This document shows, piece by piece, positions 18,451 to 27,342 of a stretch of DNA of 64,000 bases; position 1 is the first letter of the stretch, and each line of letters starts with the position of its first letter. The notes under the pieces were generated by a model. The model saw only the letters and a program-made list of their open reading frames with translations, searched no databases and had not been told where the DNA came from. The stretch is from Fictibacillus phosphorivorans (GTDB lineage: Bacteria; Bacillota; Bacilli; Bacillales; Fictibacillaceae), in NCBI RefSeq assembly GCF_001619875.1, contig NZ_LRFC01000001.1, forward strand, positions 496,001-560,000, written 5' to 3'. The position numbers and the translations under genes are program-made.

Positions 18451-19951
18451 TTTAACCTTCGCCGGCATGGACGGCATTATCATATTAAGTGTTTTTGCGA
18501 TTATTATGCTTGTAATCGGGTATTTCTCTGGTAAAGGAGATACGAATCTTCATCATAGTCTATCAGGCTACTATTTGGCAGGTCGTAACCTTGGTTTTAT
18601 CGCTTTGTTCTTCACCCTTTACGCGACACAGTACAGCGGAAACACGATCGTCGGTTATGCGCCGACAGGCTACCGGACCGGGTTCTCATGGCTGCAGTCG
18701 ATTTCCTTCATGACGATCATCATCGGGATCTATCTGTTGTTCGCACCAAGGCTTTACGTGGTGTCGAAACGTCGTAACTTTGTAACCCCTACGGATTGGC
18801 TGGAGTTCCGTTTTAAATCGAAGGCTGTTACACTGCTTTCTATCTTCTTGATGCTTTGGGGGCTAGGAAACTATCTGTTGGAGCAGCTGGTCGCGATCGG
18901 ACAAGCGGTAGCTGGAATGACAGGAGGAACGATTCCTTATGAGATCGCCGTTGTCGTTTTCGTTCTCGTTATGCTTGCATATGAGTGGATGGGAGGCATG
19001 AAGGCCGTTGCGTTCACGGATGTTATGCAAGGAATCGTGCTCATGGTCGGAATCTTTGTATTCTTAGCTGGAGCTCTTTATTTGGTTGGAGGGAACTTTG
19101 CTGAAGTAACACGGTTCATCGCTGACAATGAACCTGCAAAACTCGGTGTTCCTGAGATGGAAGTGTCAGTGAACTGGTTCAGTATGCTCGTGCTTGTAGG
19201 ACTTGGGGCATCCATTTACCCGCATGCCGTTCAGCGTATCTATTCTGCTGAAAGTGAAAGAACGTTGAAGAAGTCTTTCGCTCGCATGGCGTGGATGCCT
19301 CCGATCACAACAGGTCTCGTATTTGTTGTCGGTATCGTTGGAATCATGCTTTTTCCAGGGTTAGATACAGCGGGGTCAGAACAATTAGTTGGTTTGATGG
19401 CTAATAAAATCGCTGCGATCAACGGGTTTTATTATTGGATGATGATCATCTTCTTCGGTGGAATCGTTGCGGCGATCATCTCTACAGCAGACTCTGTTTT
19501 GCTTAGTTTTTCATCGATGTTATCAAATGATGTATATGGTAAGTTCGTAAATCCAGGAGCTACTGAACACAAGAAAGTTATGGTTGGAAAAATCGGAGGA
19601 ATCATTGCAATCTTCTTCCTGTTGATGATCGCATGGAATCCACCAGGTACACTTTACCAAATTTTCGTCCTGAAATTTGAGCTATTGGTTCAAGTATTCC
19701 CGGCGTTTGTTCTAGGACTTTATTGGAAGCGTCTCGCGGCTAAACCGGTGTTCTGGGGAATGCTTATCGGAGCTATCGTAGCCGGGTTGTTAACGTTAAC
19801 AGGACATAAGACGGTGTTCGGCATTCATGGTGGAGTGATCGGGCTTACGATAAACTTTGTTGTTTGTACCGTTGGTTCGATGCTCGTTACGGTTTCTGCT
19901 GAAAAATCATTGAAAAAGGACGAAATTGCAGTGTTGGAGCTTGAAGCATAA
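18443..19951 (+). CDS. Sodium:solute symporter (SSS family), YhjB-like
   Basis: 502 residues with about 13 hydrophobic segments. Typical SSS stretches are GYYLAGRNLGFIALFFTLYATQYSGNTIVGYAPTGYR (in part) near the N-terminus, MGGMKAVAFTDVMQG, and STADSVLLSFSSMLSNDVYG. These proteins import organic acids, sugars or amino acids with sodium. As part of the CoA-transferase/LeuCD operon it is the likely importer of the acid degraded. Shares the operon with its DUF3311 partner. Confidence 0.88.
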   Translation: MDNLTFAGMDGIIILSVFAIIMLVIGYFSGKGDTNLHHSLSGYYLAGRNLGFIALFFTLYATQYSGNTIVGYAPTGYRTGFSWLQSISFMTIIIGIYLLFAPRLYVVSKRRNFVTPTDWLEFRFKSKAVTLLSIFLMLWGLGNYLLEQLVAIGQAVAGMTGGTIPYEIAVVVFVLVMLAYEWMGGMKAVAFTDVMQGIVLMVGIFVFLAGALYLVGGNFAEVTRFIADNEPAKLGVPEMEVSVNWFSMLVLVGLGASIYPHAVQRIYSAESERTLKKSFARMAWMPPITTGLVFVVGIVGIMLFPGLDTAGSEQLVGLMANKIAAINGFYYWMMIIFFGGIVAAIISTADSVLLSFSSMLSNDVYGKFVNPGATEHKKVMVGKIGGIIAIFFLLMIAWNPPGTLYQIFVLKFELLVQVFPAFVLGLYWKRLAAKPVFWGMLIGAIVAGLLTLTGHKTVFGIHGGVIGLTINFVVCTVGSMLVTVSAEKSLKKDEIAVLELEA

Positions 19952-19981
19952 TACAATCAATAAAAAAGAGTTGAAGCTGAC

Positions 19982-21226
19982 ATGGCAAATTTGAGTTTGA
20001 GCGTTAAGCGTAGTCGTCTTGAGCCACATTGGCAGATGCTGATCTGGCTCTTGATTGTTCAAATATTGGTTGCCTTTGTAGGGCGCGGACTTGTACCGCT
20101 AGGAGTATTAATTGGAGCAGATCTTTCGCTCTCAAAAGCTCAAATCGGCATGCTTCCGGCGGGTCTCTTTTTAGGACAGGCACTTGCTTCGATTCCTGCC
20201 GGTTTCTTAGTGGACCGGCTCGGATCGAGGAGGCTGCTTCTTGCTTTGTCCATGTGTTTAGGGGTCGGGTTCATGTTCTCGACCTTTTTTACACATTTTT
20301 GGTCGATGCTCCTATTCGTGGTCATCGGCGGTGTCGGATACGGAGCCATGCACCCGGTCTCGAACAGAGGCATCATCTATTGGTTCACACAAACACAGCG
20401 CGGCACAGCCATGGGCATCAAACAGATGGGCGTCACACTCGGATCTGCTTTATCCGCCGTGATCTTACTTCCAATCGCAGCATCTTATGGCTGGCGGACA
20501 GCTGTAATCGGCGCAGCATTACTTTTGATTCTGATCGGGGTCCTGTCCTTTTTTCAGTACCGCGATTCAGAGTCCGCACCACAAGGGAAAAGTGATCAGA
20601 GGTTGTCTGTTTTTTATAAAGCCATGTGGAAAATGATTCAGAACAAACCGCTCTTGCTCGTAAGTCTAAGTGCACTCGGTTTGAACGGAGCACAAATGTG
20701 CCTGAACACGTATCTCGTACTCTTTGCTTACGAGAAGATGGGGATCTCGCTGTTTCTGTCGGGGCTGTTGCTCGTCATTTCAGAAGCATGCGGATCATTT
20801 GGAAGAGTCGCTTGGGGCGTGATCAGCGACCGGGTGTTTAACGGAGAACGTGTGATTATTGTCATCGTGATCGTCATTATTTCTGCACTATCAAGCAGCA
20901 CCTTGGCACTGTTACCTGAACATACGCCGTTTGGATTGCTTGTTCCAATCATCGCCGTCTTTGGCTTTGCGGTCTCAGGGTTCAACGGTATCTGGATGAA
21001 CCTGGCGAGTGAACTTGTTCCACCTGAACAGGCTGGAATATCGAGTGGGTTGAGCATCACAATTGGGTCACTTGGGGTTATCGCGGCACCGCCTGTCTTC
21101 GGTTTTATGGTAGATCTGAATGGCAGCTACACATCAGGATGGTTTTTTATCACAGGATTGTTATGTATCGTGTTTGCGATTCTGCTAGTTTTGTTAAATG
21201 TTAATAAAAGAGAGAAGCGAGGGTGA
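19982..21226 (+). CDS. Major facilitator superfamily transporter
   Basis: 414 residues, 12 hydrophobic segments. The family A-motif is visible between the second and third segments as GFLVDRLGSRR, and a second copy in the other half as GVISDRVFNGERV. N-terminal half has GYGAMHPVSNRGIIYWF. It is closest in style to organic-anion or nitrate/oxalate-type carriers. It lies 30 bp after the symporter and may be a second importer or an exporter for a pathway product. The ribosome binding site is weak, so it may be expressed at a lower level. Confidence 0.82.
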   Translation: MANLSLSVKRSRLEPHWQMLIWLLIVQILVAFVGRGLVPLGVLIGADLSLSKAQIGMLPAGLFLGQALASIPAGFLVDRLGSRRLLLALSMCLGVGFMFSTFFTHFWSMLLFVVIGGVGYGAMHPVSNRGIIYWFTQTQRGTAMGIKQMGVTLGSALSAVILLPIAASYGWRTAVIGAALLLILIGVLSFFQYRDSESAPQGKSDQRLSVFYKAMWKMIQNKPLLLVSLSALGLNGAQMCLNTYLVLFAYEKMGISLFLSGLLLVISEACGSFGRVAWGVISDRVFNGERVIIVIVIVIISALSSSTLALLPEHTPFGLLVPIIAVFGFAVSGFNGIWMNLASELVPPEQAGISSGLSITIGSLGVIAAPPVFGFMVDLNGSYTSGWFFITGLLCIVFAILLVLLNVNKREKRG

Positions 21227-21232
21227 GTGAAC

Positions 21233-21829
21233 ATGCAATTTGATCCGAAAGAGCTGACAGAAAAGGATGTATACAAACTATTGATTGGCTCAGTCGTGCC
21301 AAGACCGATCGCCTGGGTATCGACCATTTCAACAGAGGGAGTGGTCAACCTGGCGCCGTTCAGTTTTTTTAACGTAGCCTCCCGAAACCCTCCTATGCTT
21401 TGTATATCGATAGGACCTGGAGTGGGAGAAAGAGAAGGAACGGAAAAAGATACACTTGTAAACATACGGAACCAAAAAGAGTTCGTGATCAATGTGGTCA
21501 CGTCAACCTTGGGGAATGAGATGCAGAAAACGTCTGAGAACCTTCCGAGTGAAGTGGATGAATTTGAAGCGGCTGGGCTCACAACATTAGACAGTACAAT
21601 TGTAAAACCAAAGCGCGTTGAAGAAACGCCCATCCAGATGGAATGTCAGTTGGAGCAGATTATCCAGCTTGGAAGTGATCATTTGGTGATCGGCAGAATG
21701 GTCCGTTATCATATCAATGATGATTATTACCTTGGTAATTATAAAGTGGATCTAGAGAAATTGCAGCCGCTTGGTAGGTTTGCAGGGAACTATAGTGAGA
21801 GCAGAGAATTCTTTTCGCTGCCGCGCTAA
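21233..21829 (+). CDS. Flavin reductase-like FMN-binding protein
   Basis: 198 residues from ATG at 21233, spaced 7 bp from GAGGGTG; a GTG at 21227 is the alternative. The segment LIGSVVPRPIAWVSTISTEGVVNLAPFSFFN is characteristic of flavin reductase-like split-barrel proteins, with later GRFAGNYSESR. They bind FMN and supply reduced flavin or act in redox chemistry. Last gene of the catabolic operon, starting right after the MFS stop and followed by a terminator. Its role in the pathway is unclear. Confidence 0.82.
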   Translation: MQFDPKELTEKDVYKLLIGSVVPRPIAWVSTISTEGVVNLAPFSFFNVASRNPPMLCISIGPGVGEREGTEKDTLVNIRNQKEFVINVVTSTLGNEMQKTSENLPSEVDEFEAAGLTTLDSTIVKPKRVEETPIQMECQLEQIIQLGSDHLVIGRMVRYHINDDYYLGNYKVDLEKLQPLGRFAGNYSESREFFSLPR

Positions 21830-21836
21830 AGAGAGA

Positions 21837-21867
21837 AAGCTTAAGGAAAATATCCTTAAGCTTTTTT
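21837..21867. terminator. Rho-independent terminator of the catabolic operon
   Basis: AAGCTTAAGGA / TCCTTAAGCTT with a 5-nt loop and a T tract; convergent with the ArsR gene. Confidence 0.85.
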
Positions 21868-22192
21868 ACTTCTTATCATCTTCAACAAGGTGCCTCAACA
21901 TAGCCAACTTATTACCCCAAAACTTCTCGTAATAACCTAGCCACTGCTTCACTTCAGTTAAAGGCTCTGGATGCAGCTGATAAATCTTTTCCCGGCCTTC
22001 CTTACGCCCTGAAATGAGTTCAGCCTCCGTTAAAATCTGAAGGTGCTTCGTCACAGCGGTTCGGCTCATATCAAAATGATCGGCAATCTCTGAGATCGGC
22101 CGATCATTTTCTGCGAGCAGCCTCAATACTTCACGTCTAGTTGGATCGGCAATCGCTTTAAACACATCGTGTTTTTCTGCTGGTGCTGCCAC
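21866..22192 (-). CDS. ArsR-family transcriptional repressor
   Basis: 108 residues, GTG start directly after the TAA of the upstream SRPBCC gene (TAAGTG), so translationally coupled. A winged helix-turn-helix with ADPTRREVLRLL, ISEIADHFDMSRTAVTKHLQIL and a beta wing. It lacks the CxC metal site of metal sensors. ArsR plus AHSA1 pairs of this kind are common in Bacillus; the regulator probably controls its own operon through the palindromes at 22642 and 22669. The signal is unknown. Confidence 0.88.
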   Translation of the reverse strand: MAAPAEKHDVFKAIADPTRREVLRLLAENDRPISEIADHFDMSRTAVTKHLQILTEAELISGRKEGREKIYQLHPEPLTEVKQWLGYYEKFWGNKLAMLRHLVEDDKK

Positions 22193-22612
22193 TTAGCCCT
22201 CAACGACCTTTTTCAATCTTTCATTCACAATACCAACCCATCCGCCGTTCATGCGGTCACGCACATCTTGCGCCTTTTGATTGGCTTTTCCAACAATCGC
22301 ATCTTCTTCTTTCCATCCGCTATGGATAAGAGTGAACTCTGTCTGATCGCCTTTTTCTTCTAATAGAAACGTAACGACCCAGCCGTCTGTGTCCCAAGCA
22401 AACGAAAGCTTGTGCGGCTCCTCAATTACGAGCACCTTACACGGTGAAGGACCAAAAGGGGACTGGATGTGAAACTCGTGTCCTTCTTCTGCTTTAAAGT
22501 CATTTGGCATGAACCAAGAAGACATGCCTTCTGCAGTCGATACAGAATTCCATACTTTTTGAATCGGTGCGTTAAAGAGCGCCGTTTGTTTAATATCCGG
22601 TAATGTTGCCAT
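22193..22612 (-). CDS. SRPBCC / AHSA1-domain protein
   Basis: 139 residues forming a START-like (Bet v1) fold: [20 protein letters not shown] at the start, [17 protein letters not shown] in the middle, and a long C-terminal helix ([20 protein letters not shown]). These cavities bind hydrophobic ligands; bacterial members are mostly uncharacterised. First gene of the operon with the ArsR regulator. A second, unlinked AHSA1 protein is at 44780. Confidence 0.85.
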   Translation of the reverse strand: MATLPDIKQTALFNAPIQKVWNSVSTAEGMSSWFMPNDFKAEEGHEFHIQSPFGPSPCKVLVIEEPHKLSFAWDTDGWVVTFLLEEKGDQTEFTLIHSGWKEEDAIVGKANQKAQDVRDRMNGGWVGIVNERLKKVVEG

Positions 22613-22641
22613 GAATGTTCATCTCCTAGAAATAATATATA

Positions 22642-22682
22642 ACCATTTGGTTGCACGTTAAGAATATAACACCTTTTGGTTG
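22642..22682. promoter_or_regulatory. Putative tandem ArsR operators
   Basis: AACCATTTGGTT at 22642-22653 and AACACCTTTTGGTT at 22669-22682 share inverted half sites (AACC...GGTT) two to three helical turns apart, just upstream of the AHSA1-ArsR operon. Confidence 0.5.
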
Positions 22683-22763
22683 TATGTCAATAGGTAAAAG
22701 AGGACCTTATCTCACAAGTGGAGAATATTTACATTGATAGAATGTGTATCTTGGAGGGAAAAG

Positions 22764-23459
22764 ATGAATTACCTAGTGAAATTATTTTTAGCATTTGTAC
22801 TAACTTCTTGCAGCAATCTTCCAGTCGGCGGCTGTCCGGATGGAGAGATTGAGTGGATTCATGCTGTTAAGATCAAGGATGTGAAGTATGAACACCATTT
22901 TCCTGAACCACACGATATGGTTGAACTTAATATTGTACAAGGTGATGAGATTGGAAAAGTAGGGTACAAAATGGCGGATGACGCTTGTAGCAACTATAAG
23001 ATGAAAAATGGTGATGCCACTTATTTAGATGAGGGTACTCCTATTTATTCGATAAAAGATACCCCAACATCACTTGCTGTTTTAGCGAATGACCAGGTCT
23101 TTGTTGTGGAACAAAATACAAAAGCGAAAACGGTAGGAGAATATTATCCAATCAAGGATCTCGTTAAAAAAATACACATCGAAAGCACACTAGACGGCAG
23201 GAGACTTCGTACGTTTCCGGATGCTTCTACTAAAGTCTTTCTCGACGAATGGCTGGCACTATCACTGCATGATCGAGAACAACTAGCGAAGGACAACAAA
23301 GATGATGGAGAAAGCATCTTTTTAGAAATTGAACTAAAGAATGGCATTACGTTTCGAGAAACCTATTGGCGGGATAACAAAACCTTTCATGTAGGGGCTG
23401 TCGGAACCGAGAGGCTTGCTGAAACGATTGAAAAAGAATATTCACTGATTCATAAATGA
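22764..23459 (+). CDS. Putative lipoprotein, unknown
   Basis: 231 residues from the ATG at 22764, which has GGAGGG at good spacing. The upstream in-frame ATG lacks one. A signal peptide MNYLVKLFLAFVLTSC ends in a lipobox-like LTSC, so it is probably a membrane-anchored surface lipoprotein. The mature part is hydrophilic with several acidic strands. No family recognised. It is followed 16 bp later by the nucleotidyltransferase gene. Confidence 0.65.
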   Translation: MNYLVKLFLAFVLTSCSNLPVGGCPDGEIEWIHAVKIKDVKYEHHFPEPHDMVELNIVQGDEIGKVGYKMADDACSNYKMKNGDATYLDEGTPIYSIKDTPTSLAVLANDQVFVVEQNTKAKTVGEYYPIKDLVKKIHIESTLDGRRLRTFPDASTKVFLDEWLALSLHDREQLAKDNKDDGESIFLEIELKNGITFRETYWRDNKTFHVGAVGTERLAETIEKEYSLIHK

Positions 23460-23475
23460 AAGAAGGGGAACAACG

Positions 23476-24312
23476 ATGACTCAACTGCAATCGACGAGTG
23501 ATACAAACCATCTGTCAAAAGAAGTGCAGAATGTAATAGACGTTTACTTGAAGAAGATAGAGGAGCGACTGCCAAACGTGCTGGAATCATTCTATCTTTT
23601 CGGCTCTGTTTCGTTAGATGCTTATCAAGAGGGAATTAGTGACATAGACTTTTATACCGTTGTTAAACGACCTCTGACGGAAAACGATGTTGACGTGTTA
23701 AAAGAGGTTCATCTAGGCATGAAAAAACAGTTTCGGAAGCCGAGTTTAGATGGGATGTATGTAACACGTGAAGATCTAGAGGGTCGGAATGAAGAAGTGT
23801 CGACTTGTCCGTATTTTAATGATGGCAAACTTCAGATGTTTAAGTCATTCCATCGAAACTGGATTGATGCTTATCAGCTGAGAACTTACGGCATCGTGAT
23901 AAAAGGACTACCAATTGAGACGTATCACGTCCCCGTAGATTGGGATCTGCTCAAAACGAACTTGGTGGAAAACATCAATGGCTATTGGCTGAATTGGGTG
24001 AAAAACTGTGAACGTGTCACATCACTCTCCTTTTTCGGACTATATATGAGCCCTAGTATGATCGAGTGGGGAGTGCTCGGGGTGACTCGGCTGTATTACT
24101 CTATTCGAGAAGAAGATATCACATCCAAAGTGGGGGCAGGGGAATATGCGCTCCTTACTGTTCCAGAAGAATATCATCGTATCCTTAAAGAAGCGCTGCG
24201 CATTCGAAACGGAAGTAAATTCTCTCGCTATGGATCAGTATTCAAGAGAAGAGATGACACGTTGAAGTTTATGAAGTATGTAATGACAGAATGTAATCAA
24301 TTGGTAAGTTGA
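23476..24312 (+). CDS. AadA-like nucleotidyltransferase
   Basis: 278 residues. The N-terminal pol-beta fold has LFGSVSLDAYQEGISDIDFYTVV, with the GS motif and the two catalytic Asp of DxD. The C-terminal half is helical, like DUF4111 of streptomycin/spectinomycin adenylyltransferases. Such enzymes transfer AMP to a hydroxyl of an aminoglycoside, but chromosomal Bacillus homologues are often of unproven activity. It heads a stretch of genes resembling antibiotic-modifying enzymes. GAAGGGG ribosome binding site. Confidence 0.75.
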   Translation: MTQLQSTSDTNHLSKEVQNVIDVYLKKIEERLPNVLESFYLFGSVSLDAYQEGISDIDFYTVVKRPLTENDVDVLKEVHLGMKKQFRKPSLDGMYVTREDLEGRNEEVSTCPYFNDGKLQMFKSFHRNWIDAYQLRTYGIVIKGLPIETYHVPVDWDLLKTNLVENINGYWLNWVKNCERVTSLSFFGLYMSPSMIEWGVLGVTRLYYSIREEDITSKVGAGEYALLTVPEEYHRILKEALRIRNGSKFSRYGSVFKRRDDTLKFMKYVMTECNQLVS

Positions 24313-24353
24313 GTGGATGTGTTTAGAAGAAATAGATAACAAGGAGATGCAAA

Positions 24354-24656
24354 ATGGTTAGAGCAATTCTGGAATTGATCAGGATAATGGTGATTGTGTT
24401 CGTGTTTGGTGGTGTAATGGGAGCTGTCATTAAAGCCATACACACACAGCTGGGATTCAATCTTGAAAATACAAACGGTGGATGGTTAGTAGGAATTTCT
24501 ATTTTTTTATTGGTATTTGTTCTATATCGAAACAAGCTTCAATTTTCAGGGTTTTATAAAGATAATAAAAAAGAGAAACTTCCGAGAAAAGTTTCTGCTG
24601 CACTTATACTTTGTTCATTTTTGTTACTAGTCATAGCCCCTTTAATCAGCTTATAA
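24354..24656 (+). CDS. Small membrane protein, unknown
   Basis: 100 residues with three hydrophobic segments (IRIMVIVFVFGGVMGAVI, GWLVGISIFLLVFVLY, AALILCSFLLLVIAPLISL) separated by short polar loops, the second loop rich in lysine. AAGGAGATGC ribosome binding site before ATG. No family recognised. Confidence 0.6.
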   Translation: MVRAILELIRIMVIVFVFGGVMGAVIKAIHTQLGFNLENTNGGWLVGISIFLLVFVLYRNKLQFSGFYKDNKKEKLPRKVSAALILCSFLLLVIAPLISL

Positions 24657-24715
24657 ATTCTAATTTAAATACCATCTTAACAACAAGATTAAGAGATCTC
24701 TTTGAGAGGTGCAAA

Positions 24716-25318
24716 ATGATACGCTTTTTTGGAACGCCGAAGTTAGAAACCGACCGACTAATCCTTAGAAAATTGGAGCTTAAAGACGCTCAAAGTGTGT
24801 TTAATCATTGGCTTTCAGACGATCGTGTCTCTAACAATCGAGTAAACGCAGCACATCATAGTGTTTCTCAAACGATGGAAAGAGTCGCGAAGATTGTGAG
24901 TCAATATGAAAATAAAGAATTTTGTTATTGGGGAATCGAATTAAAGGAAACAGGTGAACTGATTGGAGAAATTGATTTATATAATTTTGACAAACTTACA
25001 GAAAATGGTGAGGTAAGTTATTCGCTCGGGTACGATTGGTGGAATCGAGGCTATGGAACGGAAGCGTTGCGTGCGGTTGTGGAATTTGGCTTCAGGCACA
25101 TGAACATTCATAAAATATCCGCAGCACATAACACCGACAATCCGGCTTCAGGTAGAATCATGCATAAAGTGGGAATGAGGCAAGAAGGAATAATCCGACA
25201 TATGATCCGCAATTCAAAGGGTCAGTATAAGGACTGTGCGGTTTGTGGAATCCTTCAAGAAGATTATCTGAAGTACAACGCAAGCCCCGAAAACGATATA
25301 CTTAAGCTTGAAGCTTGA
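24716..25318 (+). CDS. GNAT acetyltransferase (RimJ/RimL-like)
   Basis: 200 residues from the ATG at 24716 (AGAGGTG upstream); the frame extends further left without a start signal. It begins LETDRLILRKLELKDA, the usual opening of RimJ/RimL-type GNAT enzymes, and has the acetyl-CoA loop region GYDWWNRGYGTEALRAVVEF and the closing helix NPASGRIMHKVGM. It acetylates an amino group using acetyl-CoA; the target may be a protein N-terminus or a small molecule. Confidence 0.85.
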   Translation: MIRFFGTPKLETDRLILRKLELKDAQSVFNHWLSDDRVSNNRVNAAHHSVSQTMERVAKIVSQYENKEFCYWGIELKETGELIGEIDLYNFDKLTENGEVSYSLGYDWWNRGYGTEALRAVVEFGFRHMNIHKISAAHNTDNPASGRIMHKVGMRQEGIIRHMIRNSKGQYKDCAVCGILQEDYLKYNASPENDILKLEA

Positions 25319-25344
25319 TTTAATTTACAAAGTGGGGGAAAACG

Positions 25345-26010
25345 ATGGATAAGATTTTACATGACATTGAAAAGTGGATTAAAAGTAGTGAAGGAAGAAT
25401 AATTATTGGAATTTCAGGCCATGGTGCTTCTGGAAAGACAACGTTTGCAACCAAGCTGATAACCTTGCTTGGTCAAGAAAATGTAAATTACATAAATACA
25501 GATACCTATATTGTTGGATCCTACCTCAGAAAGAACACAGTTATCGATTATGAGTATGAAGGTGAAAAGCATCAGTATAAAATGACCGCGTGTCACCCAG
25601 ACGCTCATCAAACATTTGCTTTAGAGCGGGATCTCAATATGATCAGAGATGGCTTAGATGTTTATTCAATTGGTACCAATTATGTAGAAAGCTCGTTGAT
25701 TTCTTCTCAAAAGAAAATAAATATCGTTGAAGGTATGAGTGTAGCTTTTGTTGATCCGAATTTGTTTGATTTGAAGCTTTACTTCTATACAGATGGGGAC
25801 ACCGAGTTGAGTAGAAGAGGGATCCGGGATGTCAATGAACGTGGTATGGATATGGATTTCCTAATGCACTCTCATAATGAGCGTAGGATTCAATATGAGG
25901 TATTCATGCATCCTTACCATCAGAATTTTGATATGGTGATTAAAAGTTCGGATGAAGAGGTTATTGTTGAAAAGGATACGATCACAAGCCTTGCATCATC
26001 ACACGAATGA
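25345..26010 (+). CDS. Uridine kinase-like P-loop NTPase
   Basis: 221 residues. P-loop GISGHGASGKTTF near residues 22-34 is the form found in uridine kinase and phosphoribulokinase relatives, with a following INTDTYI acidic strand and a lid region rich in arginine (SRRGIRDVNERGMDMD). It should phosphorylate a small hydroxylated compound with ATP. It sits between acetyltransferase and phosphotransferase genes, so it may act on a similar small molecule. Substrate unknown. Confidence 0.78.
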   Translation: MDKILHDIEKWIKSSEGRIIIGISGHGASGKTTFATKLITLLGQENVNYINTDTYIVGSYLRKNTVIDYEYEGEKHQYKMTACHPDAHQTFALERDLNMIRDGLDVYSIGTNYVESSLISSQKKINIVEGMSVAFVDPNLFDLKLYFYTDGDTELSRRGIRDVNERGMDMDFLMHSHNERRIQYEVFMHPYHQNFDMVIKSSDEEVIVEKDTITSLASSHE

Positions 26011-26023
26011 GAGGATGTGCGGC

Positions 26024-26476
26024 TTGAACCAAAGTGAAATAACCATTATTCCCTATGCTCCTCAGTATGCGGAACAAACCGTCACAATGTGGCGTGATAG
26101 CAAATATGAGGCGATCGGACAAAAAGAGTCTCATAGTTTTGAGAATCATGTACATTTTATTAATCATATTCTCTCTGAGGATCATAAAATTGAACTGGCG
26201 GTTATGGGCGAAGAAGTAATTGGAATGATCGCTTATAATGAAACGCAAATAAACCAACTATACATTCATATCGGCTATCAAAATAAGGGTGTAGGTAACA
26301 CATTGCTTGAACGGGCAAAAAAGAATTCGACTGGGAGATTGACACTATACACATTTGAAGTTAATAAAAACGCACAACGCTTTTATGAAAAAAATGGATT
26401 TAGTGTGATAGGCAGAGGGCATGAGAATGAAGAAAATCTGCCAGACCTTCTTTATGAATGGAGAAGGTCCGATTGA
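26024..26476 (+). CDS. GNAT acetyltransferase
   Basis: About 150 residues. I chose the TTG at 26024, 9 bp after GAGAGG; an ATG at 26015 is the alternative but leaves no room for a ribosome binding site. The C-terminal core has LYIHIGYQNKGVGNTLLERAK (acetyl-CoA loop) and NKNAQRFYEKNGFSVIGRG, the classical GNAT motif A and B. Overlaps nothing and is followed 13 bp later by the phosphotransferase gene. Substrate unknown. Confidence 0.82.
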   Translation: MNQSEITIIPYAPQYAEQTVTMWRDSKYEAIGQKESHSFENHVHFINHILSEDHKIELAVMGEEVIGMIAYNETQINQLYIHIGYQNKGVGNTLLERAKKNSTGRLTLYTFEVNKNAQRFYEKNGFSVIGRGHENEENLPDLLYEWRRSD

Positions 26477-26489
26477 TAGGGAGAGAAAG

Positions 26490-27332
26490 ATGGAAATAAA
26501 AGAGATCATTCAAGAGAAAATACTAGATTCCGAAATCATAGAATGTAAGCCTTTAACTGGTGGTACTGTCAGTCAATTATTCCTCCTTCAAACCAATGAT
26601 GGGAAACAATATGTCGTAAAGTCAAACGGGCCGGAAATTACTCAATCTGAGGCATATTATCTAAAGTGTTACGAAGAGCTGGAACTGTTACCGAATCTTC
26701 ATTATGTCGAACCATCCAATAAGTATCTTGTCTATTCTTTTATTGAAGGTTCTACCAACTATGTGAGGAACAACAAACAAGAACTGCTCGTAACACTTGT
26801 ACATGATCTTATCAAACACTATAAAACAGTTCCTGAAACGATTGGCTGGGGCTGGGCGGATGAACCTACAGATTCCTGGTACGCTTATCTATTGAATCGA
26901 ACGATGGATGCCAAAAAGGTGTTAGATCCCTATTTAGGTGAGGATGATCATGATCTTTTATTTGATCTTGTGCAAAAAGTAGAAGGTATGAAGGTACAAC
27001 CGTATTTATTGCACGGTGATCTGGGTGTTCATAATTTTATCTTTAACGATGACCATCTATGTGGGGTAATTGATCCAACTCCTGTTATTGGAGACCCTCT
27101 TTATGATTTAATTTATGCTTTCTGTTCATCACCAGATGATTTAACACAACAAACCATAGAGTCTGCAGCAGATGTCTTAAAGGTTGGTGGCAAACAGGTG
27201 AATGCAAACTTATACGAAAACGTGTTGATTGGGCTGTATCACCGATTAGCCGCTTGTGTGAAACATCACCCTTCAGACTTAAAGGAATATTTAAACGCTT
27301 GGCACGTTTGGAAGAAGATCGTTTTAGAATAG
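26490..27332 (+). CDS. Aminoglycoside phosphotransferase / fructosamine kinase-like protein
   Basis: 280 residues from the ATG at 26490 (GGGAGAGAAAG upstream). Contains the kinase glycine-rich and lysine segment (GGTVSQLFLLQTNDGKQYVVKS), the Brenner motif LHGDLGVHNFIF and the metal-binding GVIDPTPVIGDPLYDL. This is the APH/choline kinase fold, near the fructosamine-kinase branch. It phosphorylates a small hydroxylated molecule with ATP. It is adjacent to a nucleotidyltransferase of the kanamycin type, 10 bp downstream. Confidence 0.83.
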   Translation: MEIKEIIQEKILDSEIIECKPLTGGTVSQLFLLQTNDGKQYVVKSNGPEITQSEAYYLKCYEELELLPNLHYVEPSNKYLVYSFIEGSTNYVRNNKQELLVTLVHDLIKHYKTVPETIGWGWADEPTDSWYAYLLNRTMDAKKVLDPYLGEDDHDLLFDLVQKVEGMKVQPYLLHGDLGVHNFIFNDDHLCGVIDPTPVIGDPLYDLIYAFCSSPDDLTQQTIESAADVLKVGGKQVNANLYENVLIGLYHRLAACVKHHPSDLKEYLNAWHVWKKIVLE

Positions 27333-27342
27333 AGGGAAAAAA

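Noticed and set aside
20029-20595. 188-aa ORF inside the MFS gene
   Set aside because: Out-of-frame shadow; the MFS frame has full transporter features.
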